This document shows, one piece after another, positions 12,840 through 25,304 of a DNA stretch of 64,000 nucleotides. The notes below the pieces were generated by a model. The model saw only the letters and a list, made by a program, of their open reading frames with translations, had not been told where the DNA came from and made no database searches. The position numbers and the translations under genes were made by a program. Source of the DNA: Beaufortia kweichowensis (Eukaryota; Chordata; Actinopteri; Cypriniformes; Gastromyzontidae); assembly GCA_019155185.1 (NCBI GenBank), contig CM032794.1, forward strand, positions 2,147,988 through 2,211,987. The letters are read 5' to 3'. Every line of letters begins with the position of its first letter. The stretch's first letter is position 1.

Positions 12840-15085
12840 TTTTGTTTTCATTTTCAAAAAATTTTTTCATCTTCAAATTTTTTTTTCAAAAATCTTTTTT
12901 TTCATCTAATTTTTTTTCTGAAGATGAATTTTTTTTCTTCAAATTTCTTTTTATCTTCATTTTTCTTATCTTTAATTTTTTTTCTGAAGATGAATTTGTT
13001 TTCTGAAAATGATTTTTATTTCTGAAAATGATTTTTTTTCCGTCAAATTTCTTTTTATCTTCATTTTTCTTATTTTTAATTTTTTTTCTGAAGATGAATT
13101 TTTTTTCTGAAAATGATTTTTTTTCTTCAAATTTCTTTTTATCTTCATTTTTCTTATTTTAATTTTTTTTCTGAAGATGATTTTTTTTCTTCAAATTTCT
13201 TTTTATCTTCATTTTTCTTATCTTAAATTTTTTTTCTGAAGATGAATTTTTTTTCTTCAAATTTCTTTTTATCTTCATTTTTCTTATTTTTAATTTTTTT
13301 TTCTGAAAATGAATTTTTTTTCTGAAGATGAATTTTTTTCTTCAAATTTCTTTTTATCTTCATTTTTCTTATCTTTAATTTTTTTTTTTCTGAAGATGAA
13401 TTTTTTTTTTTCTTCAAATTTCTTTTTATCTTCATTTTTTATTATTTAAATTTTTTTTTTTTCTGAAAATGAATTTTTTTTTTTTCTGAAAATGATTTTT
13501 TTCTTCAAATTTCTTTTTATCTTCATTTTTTCTTATTTTTAATTTTTTTTTTCTGAAGATGAATTTTTCTTCAAATTTCTTTTTTATCTTCATTTTCTTA
13601 TTTTTTAATTTTTTTTGAAGATTTGAATTTTTCTTCAAATTTCTTTTTATCTTCATTTTTCTTATCTTTAATTTTTTTTCTGAAGATGATTTTTTTTTCT
13701 GAAAATGATTTTTTTTCTTCAAATGTCTTTTTATCTTCAATTTTTCTTATTTTTAATTTTTTTTCTGAAGATGATTTTTTTTCTTCAAATTTCTTTTTAT
13801 CTTCATTTTTCTTATTTTTAAATTTTTTTTTTTCTGAAGATGAATTTTTTTTTCAAATTTTTTTTTTTATCTTCATTTTTCTTATCTTTAATTTTTTTTT
13901 TCTGAAGATGATTTTTTTTTTGAAAATGATTTTTTTTTTCTTCAAATTTCTTTTTATCTCTTTTTTTTCTTATTTTTAATTTTTTTTTTTTGAAGATGAT
14001 TTTTTTTTTTCTTCAAATTTCTTTTTTTCTTCTTCGATTTTAATTTTTTTTTTCTGAAGATGAATTTTTCTTCAAATTTCTCTTTTTATCTTCAATTTTC
14101 TTATCTTTAATTTTTTTTTCTGAAGATGATTTTTTTTTTTTGAAAATGATTTTTTTTTTTTCTTCAAATTTCTTTTTATCTTCAATTTTCTTATTTTTAA
14201 TTTTTTTTCTGAAGATGATTTTTTTTCTTCAAATTTCTTTTTATCTTCATTTTTCTTATTTTTAATTTTTTTTCTGAAGATGAATTTTTTTCTTCAAATT
14301 TCTTTTTATCTTCATTTTTCTTATCTTTAATTTTTTTTCTGAAGATGATTTTTTTTTCTGAAAATGATTTTTTTTCTTCAAATTTCTTTTTATCTTCATT
14401 TTTCTTATTTTTAATTTTTTTTCTGAAGATGATTTTTTTTTTTTCTTCAAATTTCTTTTTATCTTCATTTTTCTTATCTTTATCTTTTTTTTTTTCTGAA
14501 GATGATTTTTTTTCTGAAAATGATTTTTTTAAAATTTCTTTTTTTCTCTCATTTTTTCTTATTTTTAATTTTTTTTTTTCTGAAGATGATTTTTTTTCTT
14601 CAAATTTCTTTTTATCTTCATTTTTCTTATTTTTAATTTTTTTTTCTGAAAATGAATTTTTTTTCTGAAGATGAATTTTTTTTCTTCAAATTTCTTTTTA
14701 TCTTCATTTTTCTCATCTTTAATTTTTTTTCTGAAGATGAATTTTTTTTCTTCAAATTTCTTTTTATCTTCATTTTTCTTATCTTAAATTTTTTTTCTGA
14801 AGATGAATTTTTTTTCTGAAGATGATTTTTTTTCTTCAAATTTCTTTTTATCTTCATTTTTCTCATCTTTAATTTTTTTTCTGAAGATGATTTTTTTTTC
14901 TTCAAATTTCTTTTTATCTTCATTTTTCTTATTTTTAATTTTTTTTCTGAAGATGAATTTTTTTTCTGAAGATGATTTTTTTTTCTTCAAATGTCTTTTT
15001 ATCTTCATTTTTCTCATCTTTAATTTTTTTTCTGAAGGTGAATTTTTTTTCTTCAAATTTATTTTTTATCTTCAAAAGATGAACA
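12840..15085. repeat. T-rich tandem array, unit about 65 bp
   Basis: Some 30 or more imperfect units, each of the form CTTCAAATTTCTTTTTATCT, then TCATTTTTCTTATCTTTAAT, a T run, CTGAAGATGA and another T run. The plus strand is almost free of G except in CTGAAGATGA. Each unit holds ATCTTCA and TGAAGAT, which can pair. T-run lengths vary between units. Long lysine-rich and phenylalanine-rich ORFs on both strands are by-products. Confidence 0.9.
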
Positions 15086-15104
15086 TGTTTTTTTTAAAGA
15101 GGGA

Positions 15105-15300
15105 GTTTTATTTTGAGTAGTAAAAAGAGAAGAAAATCTTTAGGATTTAGGCATACAAGGACAATTCTTTTACTTCACCGTGATTTTTATATGTTGCAGT
15201 TCAGAGCTTCCCTACATTAACATTTTCTTTATGTTTATTGTTAAGATTTAAATTAGTCAAATATGACTTTTAGACCTTTCTATCAATATATAGTTTGTCA
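15105..15300. repeat. Inverted-repeat arm flanking the T-rich array
   Basis: AGAAAATCTTTAGGATTTAG, TTCTTTTACTTCACCGTGAT and TTGCAGTTCAGAGCTTCC are the reverse complement of sequence left of the arrays (GGAAGCCCTGAACCACAATG near 12731 and 15734). A related arm recurs at 16565-16760. The array therefore sits inside a foldback element. Confidence 0.65.
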
Positions 15301-15333
15301 AATATTTTGTTTTCTTTTTCATTGTTCATCTAC

Positions 15334-15730
15334 TTACGTTTGGTCCCTGAAGTTGATAGTTTGGGAGAAGAAGAATATCATCCCTTCTGTTGCTCATTAC
15401 TCTTAAAAGCTGAGAATGGCAGATGAAAAGTGTTCTTGTGCTTCCAGAAGGCAGAAGAAAGCTTACGCTCACTTTATTGTTTGCTCATTATGTGACTAAT
15501 AGTCACATAACATTTACACAATAGTCACTAATATTATATTGCCTTTTTCACTTATTTAACAGATGTAGTAAAATAATATTTGATTAAATCAGAGAACATG
15601 TCTTTTTGACAACTTGTTTTTGTTTTTAAATACCATACAAGTCAGCTTAGCTTAGAAAACTAAAACCAGCTTTAACCTGATAACTGTTACTGCACATATT
15701 ATGATTTTTTTCATAAATAACATTAAGTAC
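15334..15730 (+). repeat. Direct duplication, downstream copy
   Basis: Matches 12271-12730. The first 260 bp or so look identical, so the duplication is recent. Divergence begins after AAATCAGAGAACA, where the upstream copy has an extra TCAGAGAAC-like insertion. Confidence 0.85.
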
Positions 15731-15819
15731 GGAAGCCCTGAACCACAATGTGAAAAACAATATTCATGGGGAAGAACCTTATATTTCTGCCTGGAGCCTA
15801 AGTCCTAAAATCTCAAAGA

Positions 15820-16560
15820 TTTTTCCATCTTCATTTATTTTTTTCCTTTTCAAAATATTTTTTTTTCTTCAATTTCTTTTTCCTAAAAATCTTTTTTCAT
15901 CTAAAAAATTTTTTTTGGAAGATGAAATTTTGTTTCTGAAGATTTTTTTTTTTCATCTTTTATCCATATTTTTCTCATCCAAATTTTTCCTCTTTAAAAA
16001 AATTATCTTCATTTTTTTTCTGAAGATGAAATTTTGTTACTGAAGATTTTTTCCTTTAAATTTCTTTTTATCTTAATTTTTTTTCATCTTTTTAAGAGGG
16101 AGGTTTTAGAAGTAACTAGGACAATTCTTTTACTTCATGATTTATTTTTTACATTGTGGTTCAGGGCTTCCAATATAGACCTTTCTATCAATATATAGTT
16201 CATTTTCAAAATATTGTCATATTACATTATTTTCCTTCAAAACATTTTTTTATCTTAAATTTTTTTTCCTCTTCAAAGAAAAATCATCTTCAGTTTTTTT
16301 TCTTTTAAATTTTTTTTAAGATGAAATGTTTTTTCAAAATGACATTTTTTTTCTTCAAAAATGATTTTTTTTTTGCTTAAGATGACATTTTTTCTTTACA
16401 TTTCTTTTTCATCTTTATTTTTTTTCCTCTTAAAAAAAAATCAAGATTAAGATTAATATAAAGTTTTTTTCTTAAAATGCCTTTTGTTTGTCTTCAAATG
16501 TTTTTTTTCCTGTTCAAAAGAATTAAAAAAATATATATAAAGATTTTTTTCTAAAGATAA
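15820..16560. repeat. Second, degenerate T-rich array
   Basis: Same words as the main array (TTTTTATCTT, CTGAAGATGAAATTTT) but much less regular. It occupies the corresponding place in the downstream duplicated block. Confidence 0.75.
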
Positions 16561-16564
16561 AATT

Positions 16565-16810
16565 TTTTTGAGGAGGAAAAAGAGAAGAAAATCTTTAGGA
16601 CTACAGCATATAAGAACAAATCTTTTTCTTCACCATGATTTGTTTTACGTTGCAGTTCAGGGCTTCCATACACTAACATTTTGTTTATGTTTATTGTTAT
16701 AAATATTTGTCAAATATTTATTCTTAAGTATTAGACTTTTCCATCAACATGTAGTTTGGGATTATTAGATTACAATTCAACTATAAAACATTAAAGTGAA
16801 CAGTGAAATG
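16565..16810. repeat. Foldback element arm and dispersed tail, third copy
   Basis: GAAAATCTTTAGGACTACAG, TTCTTCACCATGATTTG and GTTCAGGGCTTCCATACACT repeat the 15105-15300 arm. The end, TTTTCCATCAACATGTAGTT followed by an AACATTAAAGTGAACA segment, matches 2256-2340 and 6325-6400. Confidence 0.6.
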
Positions 16811-19800
16811 TGTTCCTCCTGACAGGTTAATGTTTAAGTATATCTACAAACTACTGTGCCCCAAAAAAACTTCAACAAAATTCACATTTAGTAGATATTA
16901 GAAATAAAAATGTACAGTCTCTCAACTTTTTTTTTGACATACTCCTGCACTTTTCTTCAAATTCCAACCTAAACACTAATGGCTATTTTATAACGTGGAG
17001 GAGCAACTTAATATGTCCCACCCTAACTTCTAGTTTCATTGAAAATTGCATCAACGCATTGAACGCCAAGGCACTTCAGTGCATCTTTAAGTGATTCAGG
17101 ACAGCGGGATATTCAAAGTTATTAAATTTTGGTTAATGTAATTAAGTAGTGGAGGAAGTTCTGTAAGTTAGCCGGTCATCACAAAATAAAGCCCTTCAGG
17201 ATGATTCTAGACGCCTCCGCTTCACTTCTGTTTTCCATCACCCTGTTGGGTTTGTTTAAAGTAATTAACATACAGTAACTTTCTTCAGTAAAAGTTAAAC
17301 TTTGTATACTACAGTATCTAGCTATTTATGCATTTTAAGCAACTTTCATTACAAAAAGTTTGTAATGCTAATTTGTCTAGTTTTTAAGTTATACTTACCT
17401 AAAACCTTCTAGACATGACCCTATTTGACCAGTTTTACAAAAATCTGTATCATAGCACTAAATATGAAAATACAATTATAAATAAACATACGTAACGTGT
17501 TATATATCTCACACTGCTATGATTAGCATCCAGTACTGTACCATAGTACCACCAATGTACTTTTTTAATGTGGTTTATATCTCATATCTCCTACATTAGA
17601 CGCATTTGTAATGCAGAGGGATTGTTTAAACAGTTAATACCGAGTTGCAAGCGTCTAACACGTCCCTCATCACATTTCGCTCATTTGTGAAAGCGTTTGG
17701 CTGAATGTCTGGAGGCCTGCAGCTGTTGTCTTACAGCAGAAGGTAAATCTGATAGACTTTGCCCAGAGACAATGCAATTGTGTGGCTCTTATAAAGCACT
17801 CTAAAAATAAACAGAGAGTAGGAGAGAGAGCACGAGGCAGGGGATCAGTGGCCACGTCGACTCAAAATAACACACTGGCTAACTTACTGCAATCCTGAAG
17901 CATCACTTCAACATCATCCTTTGATGTTATTTCATCATCAGCTACAGTTTTCAAGCTCCGTCCTAATAAACCTCACTGTGAATTCAGTTTGGGTCGTCTT
18001 CAGCTGTCATTGCAAAGAGTGTAAATGATATTATTGCTGAAATATAATTTACACATTAAAGTATTGTAAAAGTATGTTGTATAAATGTACACAGTATATG
18101 TTCTTTATACGTTCTTTATGACTTTTTTAGTTTATTTAAGCCTCGCGTTGGTAGAGTCCAGACATTAAAATATATTCGTCTATACATTATTTATAGTTAT
18201 AGACATCTATATAGTTATATCTATTTATCTTTGTAGGATTTCTGTGAATTCAAAAATACATCAACCAGAAGCAATAATACTCAACAAATGAAGAAGAGAT
18301 GACTCTTTAAAGAACATAAAATAGTTATTTTATTGAAATTTTCATGTGTTCATTTATGAGGAATATGAACTGTTATTGATTATTGCACTTTACCTGACTA
18401 TGAAAAATGATGATTTAAACATAAACAAAGGCTGTAAAAAGTATTTAAACCACCAAATATTGACATCAGTATGATATAAACCTTTAATAAAAACTTTATT
18501 TTTTCATGGTAAGGTTGACATTTGCATGGAATTACCCATATACAATTTTAATACAAGAATTTGATCAGGTGTTGTACAAAGTCTGCTTTTTATTATTAAA
18601 GCAAATAACAAATCCTTAAAATTGTTTTAAGATTTTAAATGTATAAAAATGTCTTAAAAAGGCACTAGTCTGTCACTAGTCGTCTCAAAATAATATATAT
18701 ATATATTACAAATACAATCATATTTTAGGATAGAGCGGTCTTGAGAACGGCAAAAATTGCAGACATGAGCAGGTTTTTACCGGCTTTGTGAAATGAAAGA
18801 TAAAGATGGATTGCCGGCGTAAGTATCTGTATCTCACAAAAGCCAGAGGTGTAGTGAAGCTCTTCAGCTCGACGCTTCATTGTGTGGAAAAGGGCAGACG
18901 TGCGAGAGACCTCCTGACTGTGTGATTGTGCAGGTGAAATAAAAGACGTCGCTTTTCTCTCGGGCTAAACTGCAGCATTAATGAAAAAATAAATAAATAT
19001 AGAAATCCACAATTGGATCCAACACTTTTAAAATTTAATGTCCACTCCTGCCACAGATTCTCCCATGCCTTGAATAATATTGATATATGAGTATTAAATC
19101 TCACTTGGACAGAGATATCATCATTTCTTGAATTTTCTTTTAAAAACTCTAGTTTGAGTGCATATGCAAAAGCTTGTCAAAAAGAGTCAAACGTGTTTAT
19201 GGGTATTAAGAAACAAGCACCACGGGATTATCATCAGTCATTTCTCAGGTTCGTGCAGAGTTGGCAAAACACGAGCATCCGCCAAAAATAACTGACTCCG
19301 CAAGTGAGTCATCCCAAACGATGTGCTCTCTCTACAGCATCATCCGGCACGGCTTCATATGGTGCGTGATTTAGTATTAGTTTATTTCAGCATTTACAAA
19401 ACTTTTTCTTCCCATCGGTAAACCTCACGTCCTCTTTATTAATGTGTGTTCATTATCATTTCAAAATAGACGTATCGCTATGAGTTTCATCCACACAAAT
19501 GCATTTAAACATTAAACTCAGAAACTATCATGAGATTCATTTTAATGTATTATTTAAAAAAATCTTTTGAAATTGTAACATTTTATTCAAGTTTAAATGT
19601 GCACGATTCATAAGTTAATAAAATAAAAATGAGGAAAAATATAAATTGGACACATTTCCCTTTATTGGCATGGCGAGGCTGATGAAAACTACACATAAAA
19701 ATAATATTCACAACAAAGATTGTACAATACGTACATCTACAAAGGCATTGGTTAGGACTCAGCAGAAGGCAACAAGGATAGGAGACAGATAGAAAATAAC

Positions 19801-20649
19801 AGGCAAACACAGTCCCCTTGACCCAAGATACACACACACTCTATCAAGTCCACACACAAAACCACACACAGCCTCTTTCTTCATGGAAACACAAAGATAT
19901 TGTCCAAAGCAGTGGCAGATTAGTCATTTTTACTTTGGTAAAAACTCTGCCACTCCGAAAAGATACACCCGATCGCTGGGTGCTGTAACATATTGCTACT
20001 TCAGCAATTTACAAAGCAAATTTGCAACGTATACGTTGCAACGATTAAAGCCACATATATAAAACAGGACATGACTCCATACCCAAGCTCTGTGCAGAAA
20101 CACAAACACAAGTAAAAGATGTTTCTGACCCCCTTGATATTGATATTTTCAGTGCTGAAGGTAGACAGACTCATCTACGGAGTAATTGCTTTTTAAAGAT
20201 GAACTTTGGAGTATAAGTGAAATCTGACTCTATCATTCAAAAACAACTAAAACTGCAGTTACCTTAACGGTGTGTGACCGTGTACGGCTAAATTTGGACA
20301 ATATGAATTATTAACATTTCCTTCAGGGTTCCTCCAAACTACACCAAGACAGACTTTTGTGTTTCGGTTGAGCTATTTGCAGAAACAAAGATGGTTTGAC
20401 TCGTAGCAGATCCGTACTGCTATGCAATTTTTGGCTTTTTAATCCTACAACTCATCGCTTGTATTGCATTTTTTAATAATATACAGTAAACACACTCGCT
20501 CTCTCTCAAACACACACACAAACACACACAGTCGGGTGGATCGTCTCTCTTTCCAGCGATGTATTTTAAGATACTGGAATGAATCCCTCATACATGAACA
20601 GAGTCTGGGTAATTTGTCATGTCTAAAACCATACAACAACATGAGCTAA
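16811..20649. other. Region between the repeat block and the ppargc1a 3' UTR
   Basis: No coding signal. May include the distal part of the 3' UTR, since AATAAA hexamers in the gene direction occur at 19435, 19582 and 19660. Short AT repeats near 18696. Confidence 0.7.
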
Positions 20650-20669
20650 AATACAGCTTTGAAAAATAA

Positions 20670-20675
20670 TTTATT
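20670..20675 (-). terminator. candidate poly(A) signal AATAAA for ppargc1a
   Basis: TTTATT on the plus strand reads AATAAA in the gene direction. A GT-rich element follows about 35 bases downstream. Several competing hexamers exist, so the assignment is tentative. Confidence 0.3.
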
Positions 20676-22029
20676 GCTTTTTTATTATTTTTTCACATTT
20701 TCATATTCCATTATTACTTTTCATTATTTAGAGTTATTACGAGTAATGACAAGATTAGTATCATCATATATATATTATTTTTTACAACAAATACATTTTT
20801 TCCTTCTTTTTAAAAAAATTCAGGAAAGAAAACTGTAAACTTTAGTTTGGCATTCACATAATCAAAAGTGTGGAGCAAAGACACAGATTCTGTGCGGTAC
20901 AACAAAATACCTGCAAAATTATTTTATTGCTTTATGTAATAAAAAAAGAGATGACAAAGGGGGTGAAAGTGTTTTAGAACTAGAAAACAAGTGGACAAAT
21001 GAATCGCTTGCGTCTGGAGCAGCAAAGTTCATAATGAGCTTAAAATAGTGATCATACAATATTATTTTTTTCTCTGAAGGAATATAAAAACCATATTTTC
21101 TTACAACAGTTCATTTTACATCCTTTCCAGTGTTTGTTGAATAACAAATAATATAAATAGCAAAATTTGTAAGGCTCATCATGTGAGATGGCAGCCATAA
21201 ATATTTTGATTAGAATACTGAGATAAATACATAAATAAGCACAAGAGTAAATCTGTGTTCGATTAATAATAATCATCTCTTTGTGAAAGTGTCATCATCA
21301 AACAGGAACCATAACAATGATTATTGTGCACAGAATGATTAAATAAAAGCTACCGATTCCTTCAGACATCAGGATAAAAAAATATCTTGGGGCTTATCTT
21401 TTTTTATACAAGTGTGAACATAAATCTATCATACACTGAAAGTATAAGTGAAACACTGCGTCATGATCTTCAAAATCAGATAAAACTGCACGTGGAGTTT
21501 TCCAATAAAATAAATCTTTAAAAAAAAAAAAACCAAAAGAAAAACAGAGACAAAAATCTGTCGCATGCTCCCCCAAAAAGAGCAATAAATCTCCATATTT
21601 TTTACAATCAGATCACGCCATGTAGGTTATACATCATTGTAATGACTATAGATCAACATTCTAGAAAACGTCATCTTAAAAAGGCTGCGTTTTACAGTGC
21701 ATAGCTGTAACAAACAAAGAACGCTGATATGCACATCAAATAAAAATAGTTCTTTTAATAACAGTTGTAAATAGACGACTACATTTTTTCCCTTCTGTAA
21801 ATGTAGACAATGTTACTGTGAATATTTCCCCAAACCCTTATAATGTAACACCACATCCGAACACCAGATTAAAAAAGAAACAGAATCAAAGCCCACAAAA
21901 ATAAACTCCAAACAATAAAAAACAGATTGAACAAGCTGCACTTTTCACCTGTCAAAGTGCCGAGGGTGAAGTGTGGAGAAAACTCTGATGAAGTTTTGTG
22001 TCTCTCAGAGTCTCGTGCAGCAGTACAGT

Positions 22030-22067
22030 ACACACACACACACACACGCGCACACGCACACACACAC
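22030..22067. repeat. (CA)n microsatellite in the 3' UTR
   Basis: CA run with a few CG interruptions, read as (TG)n in the mRNA, about 250 bases after the stop codon. Confidence 0.95.
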
Positions 22068-22318
22068 TGTGTAGTCCACTAAAGTAGTGTCCACTACACA
22101 ACTCCACAGGCCATGTCTCTTCTCAGCTTTGCAGCAGCTAGATTCATGTAAACTTTGCTTGCAGGTATACATATACATATATATATATCCCTTTATATAC
22201 GTAGAAGTTTCTCATCCACATATACTCTTTCCACTTAAAGTGTAAAACGTCTTGTAGTCTTGTACTGAAAGAACAGTGAGGTATTGCAATCCCTCTCTTT
22301 CTAGCCAGCCGGTGCTCA

Positions 22319-22422
22319 TTACCTTCTCAGGCTGTATTGGGCTTCACGCAACAAGCTGTCAAAATCCATCGAGTCGTACTTGCTTTTAGTGGAGGCTGGA
22401 TCAAAGTCGTCAGAATGGGAAT
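22319..22422 (-). CDS. ppargc1a: ppargc1a exon 13 (C-terminus and stop)
   Basis: 104 bases including the TAA stop at 22321-22319. It encodes DSHSDDFDPASTKSKYDSMD then FDSLLREAQYSLRR, the near-invariant PGC-1 C-terminus. TTTCAG acceptor. The codon after the stop is TGA, giving tandem stops. Confidence 0.97.
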
Positions 22423-25176
22423 CTGAAAGAAGTGGCAGATAGAGGCAAGATTTAAGACACCGGATATTATTTCAATACATACCAAAGGTTTTCATCATTC
22501 TGATGTCAATATTTGCTGGTTTAAATACTCATGTGAGGTCTCTCTCAAAGGTTTAAAGCATTTGTTTATGTTTAACCCTTGCATGGTGTTCGGGTCTGTG
22601 GGACCCGTTTTCATTTTTTATCAAAAGAAAAATTATACGATTCATTATTTTTTAAAAGACCCATTGGCCTTTAGAGAAATTGAGCCAAGGCCAATGAGTC
22701 GGAGTTTGATACGATTCATTATTTTTTTCATAAAGAAAGAACACCATACAAGGGTTAAATAATGATTTTTTTTATAGTCAGGTAAAGTGCTGCTTTCTCA
22801 TAAATGGGCACATGGAGATAAAAAAAATACATGTTTTATGTTTAATTCATAGGAATCCTAAAAGCTTGTTGCCTCTCAAAAACCTGTGTTCTCTTTAATC
22901 ACATCCATCATGCATGTATATTTCCATTTTTTTAAATCAAAATGACTGCAAATGTTTTATAAAATGTACATTAGCGATACTGTAAAGGTAATTGCTTGTA
23001 GGTTCGTAATCGTATAGCTTTTATATGTATAAATATGCTTTGAAATATCATATATTTTACTCTATACTGCTTGCTAGAAAGATCCAATGACCAAAGATCC
23101 AATGACCACATTTAGATGTGAAAATCATCCTAAACACATTTACAAATATAAACACAGAAGACGATGCAATGCAATACATTACTTCTCGGTTTTAAACACA
23201 ATCCCTGTCACAACCTCCTTGTTGTCACATCCTGAATATACATGTCAGTGGATCTAAAAAGCCCAAGATGAGAAGCGGACTATCATACAGTTTGATTCAC
23301 GCCCAGGGTAACAGATATGGCCGTCTTATCTCCGTTGGCAGACAGCATCGCAAATGGTGCCCTCGCACGCGCGCCGGCGCGGTCGCAGCTCGTGAGAAAT
23401 GGGAATGACCGTGGCAGGCAGGAAGTGCCAGTGGTGATGTAATACTATGGCTAAGGGAAGAACGATGTCATGCCGCGCACCTTGAAAGATGAAAAATGCC
23501 TCTGCACTCCACTTAGAACTAATGGACGGTGTCTCAGAAATGGAGGAGGAAAGAGAAAGACGGAAGATTAAGAGGAAGACTCTGAGGCCGTCGTGCCGTG
23601 GCATTATTCTAGTCACTTGCCTCTTCATCTGCTGCTGTCGCTGCGGTTCAGCATAAAACGCTCACCGTAAAACCCTGGCTCTGGTAAAAGGCTCAGTAAA
23701 ATGAAGGTCAGTCCATTCATCTGCCCTGAGGCCGAGGTAGATTCCCAAACACAATGCCTTTGCTATATGGCCCTTAACAAACGCTTCTAAGCTCACCTTT
23801 GGAGGACGTATTATGTCTGCCATCTGAATACCTCTCGGCCTTACCCTGAGCCTTTCGAATACACGGTAATGCCCTCATTATTTGAAGGAAAGTGCTCTCG
23901 TTCCCTTCCATTGACCTGCAGTGCTATCGACGGCACGGAGACGAATCGTCTCGAGCGTTACATGTCCCTGACCTCACAATCTCCAGAAAATAAATGTGGA
24001 GTGGAACTTCGACCAAATATTGAAGATAACCAATGTATAACCAATGACTATTTGATTTTACAAGTATGCGGTTTTACACATCCACAGTCAAGGATTTAAT
24101 CCCTCGGCTCCCTGCCCCCTAAAGACACTTTTTCCCCTTTAGGTGAAAATCCTGATTGCCTATTACCACCACCACCACCCTATCATATGCATCGTTTTAC
24201 AGAGGAATCTGTCACTCATGGATCCATCAATCTGATATTGTCTAGATCGTAACCTTGCTAATCCCATCCAAAGGGCAAACTGCAGATAAAGAGAAGAAGG
24301 TGCATTCTGGGATGCTATGAAAAGCCTGTATAAGTGTCTGACAATCTTTGGATATGAGCAGAAAAAGAGCGATGGGGTGAAAGAAATAAATGCAGAAAAG
24401 AAAAATATAAAAAACATGAAAAAGTGTATGAAAAGGGACCAGATAAAAGGTTTTTTACTTAAGCCAAAAAAAAAATTATTCAGAAAACATACAGCACCAG
24501 TCAAATGTTTAAACACTATTGACAAAAAAAAGATCTTAAAAATCTTTTAATCTTGAAGTGTATATTTTAATGTTTGAAATAACTTTTGTAGACGAAAATA
24601 AAATTGTGCCAACATATTAATTTCTTTAATTAGAAAACTACACATTTTATTAAAAATATTTTTTAAATGTATTACTTTTATTAAAGAATAAAAAGCAGCC
24701 AATAAGAAATTAATTTAGTGCTGTTTAAAAAGCATCAAGAAGCTAAGCTGGATAATAAAATGAGTGTGATTTTACAAATTCTAGACAAAGTTTGACTACT
24801 ACTAAAGATGATCGAAAATAACACAGTGTTCATTTATTTTGGATGCTTGTAGTCACAACATAATTCCAACAATTACAATTGTGTTATTTCATGGTTTTGG
24901 TGAGTTTACGACTACTATTTTAAAATGTGTGGAAAAAATCTAAACAACAGTAAGTAAGTGTTTCCAAACTTTTGACTGGTTCTGTATATTGACTATCATG
25001 ACTATATTCATGACATTTTTTCAAAAGCTCCCAGATATTTCCAGGTTTACTGTAACTAGGACTCCAGATACAAGAGAAAATAATGTATAAAAGAATTGAA
25101 GCTGCGGAAAGCAGAATGTAAATTAGACTAGGACAGATGGAGATTAATCTGTTTATTAATCAGTCAATCTCTGACA

Positions 25177-25240
<64 letters not shown>

Positions 25241-25248
25241 TCACACAC

Positions 25249-25304
<56 letters not shown>

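Larger units (their letters stand above)
20650..22318 (-). other. ppargc1a: ppargc1a 3' UTR (minimum extent, end uncertain)
   Basis: Sequence after the stop is AT-rich with no coding potential. An AATAAA on the minus strand at 20670-20675 is followed within 40 bases by a GT-rich stretch (GTTGTTGTATGG), a plausible cleavage context near 20650. Other AATAAA candidates lie at 20933-20938, 20681-20686, 19660-19665, 19582-19587 and near 19435. Mammalian PGC-1alpha has a 3' UTR well over 3 kb, so the true end may be nearer 18.6-19.6 kb. Confidence 0.4.

Noticed and set aside
13223..15120. Long lysine-rich ORFs (minus) and phenylalanine/serine-rich ORFs (plus)
   Set aside because: They are translations of the T-rich tandem array; both strands are open because the units lack stop words, and no domain or start context supports a gene.
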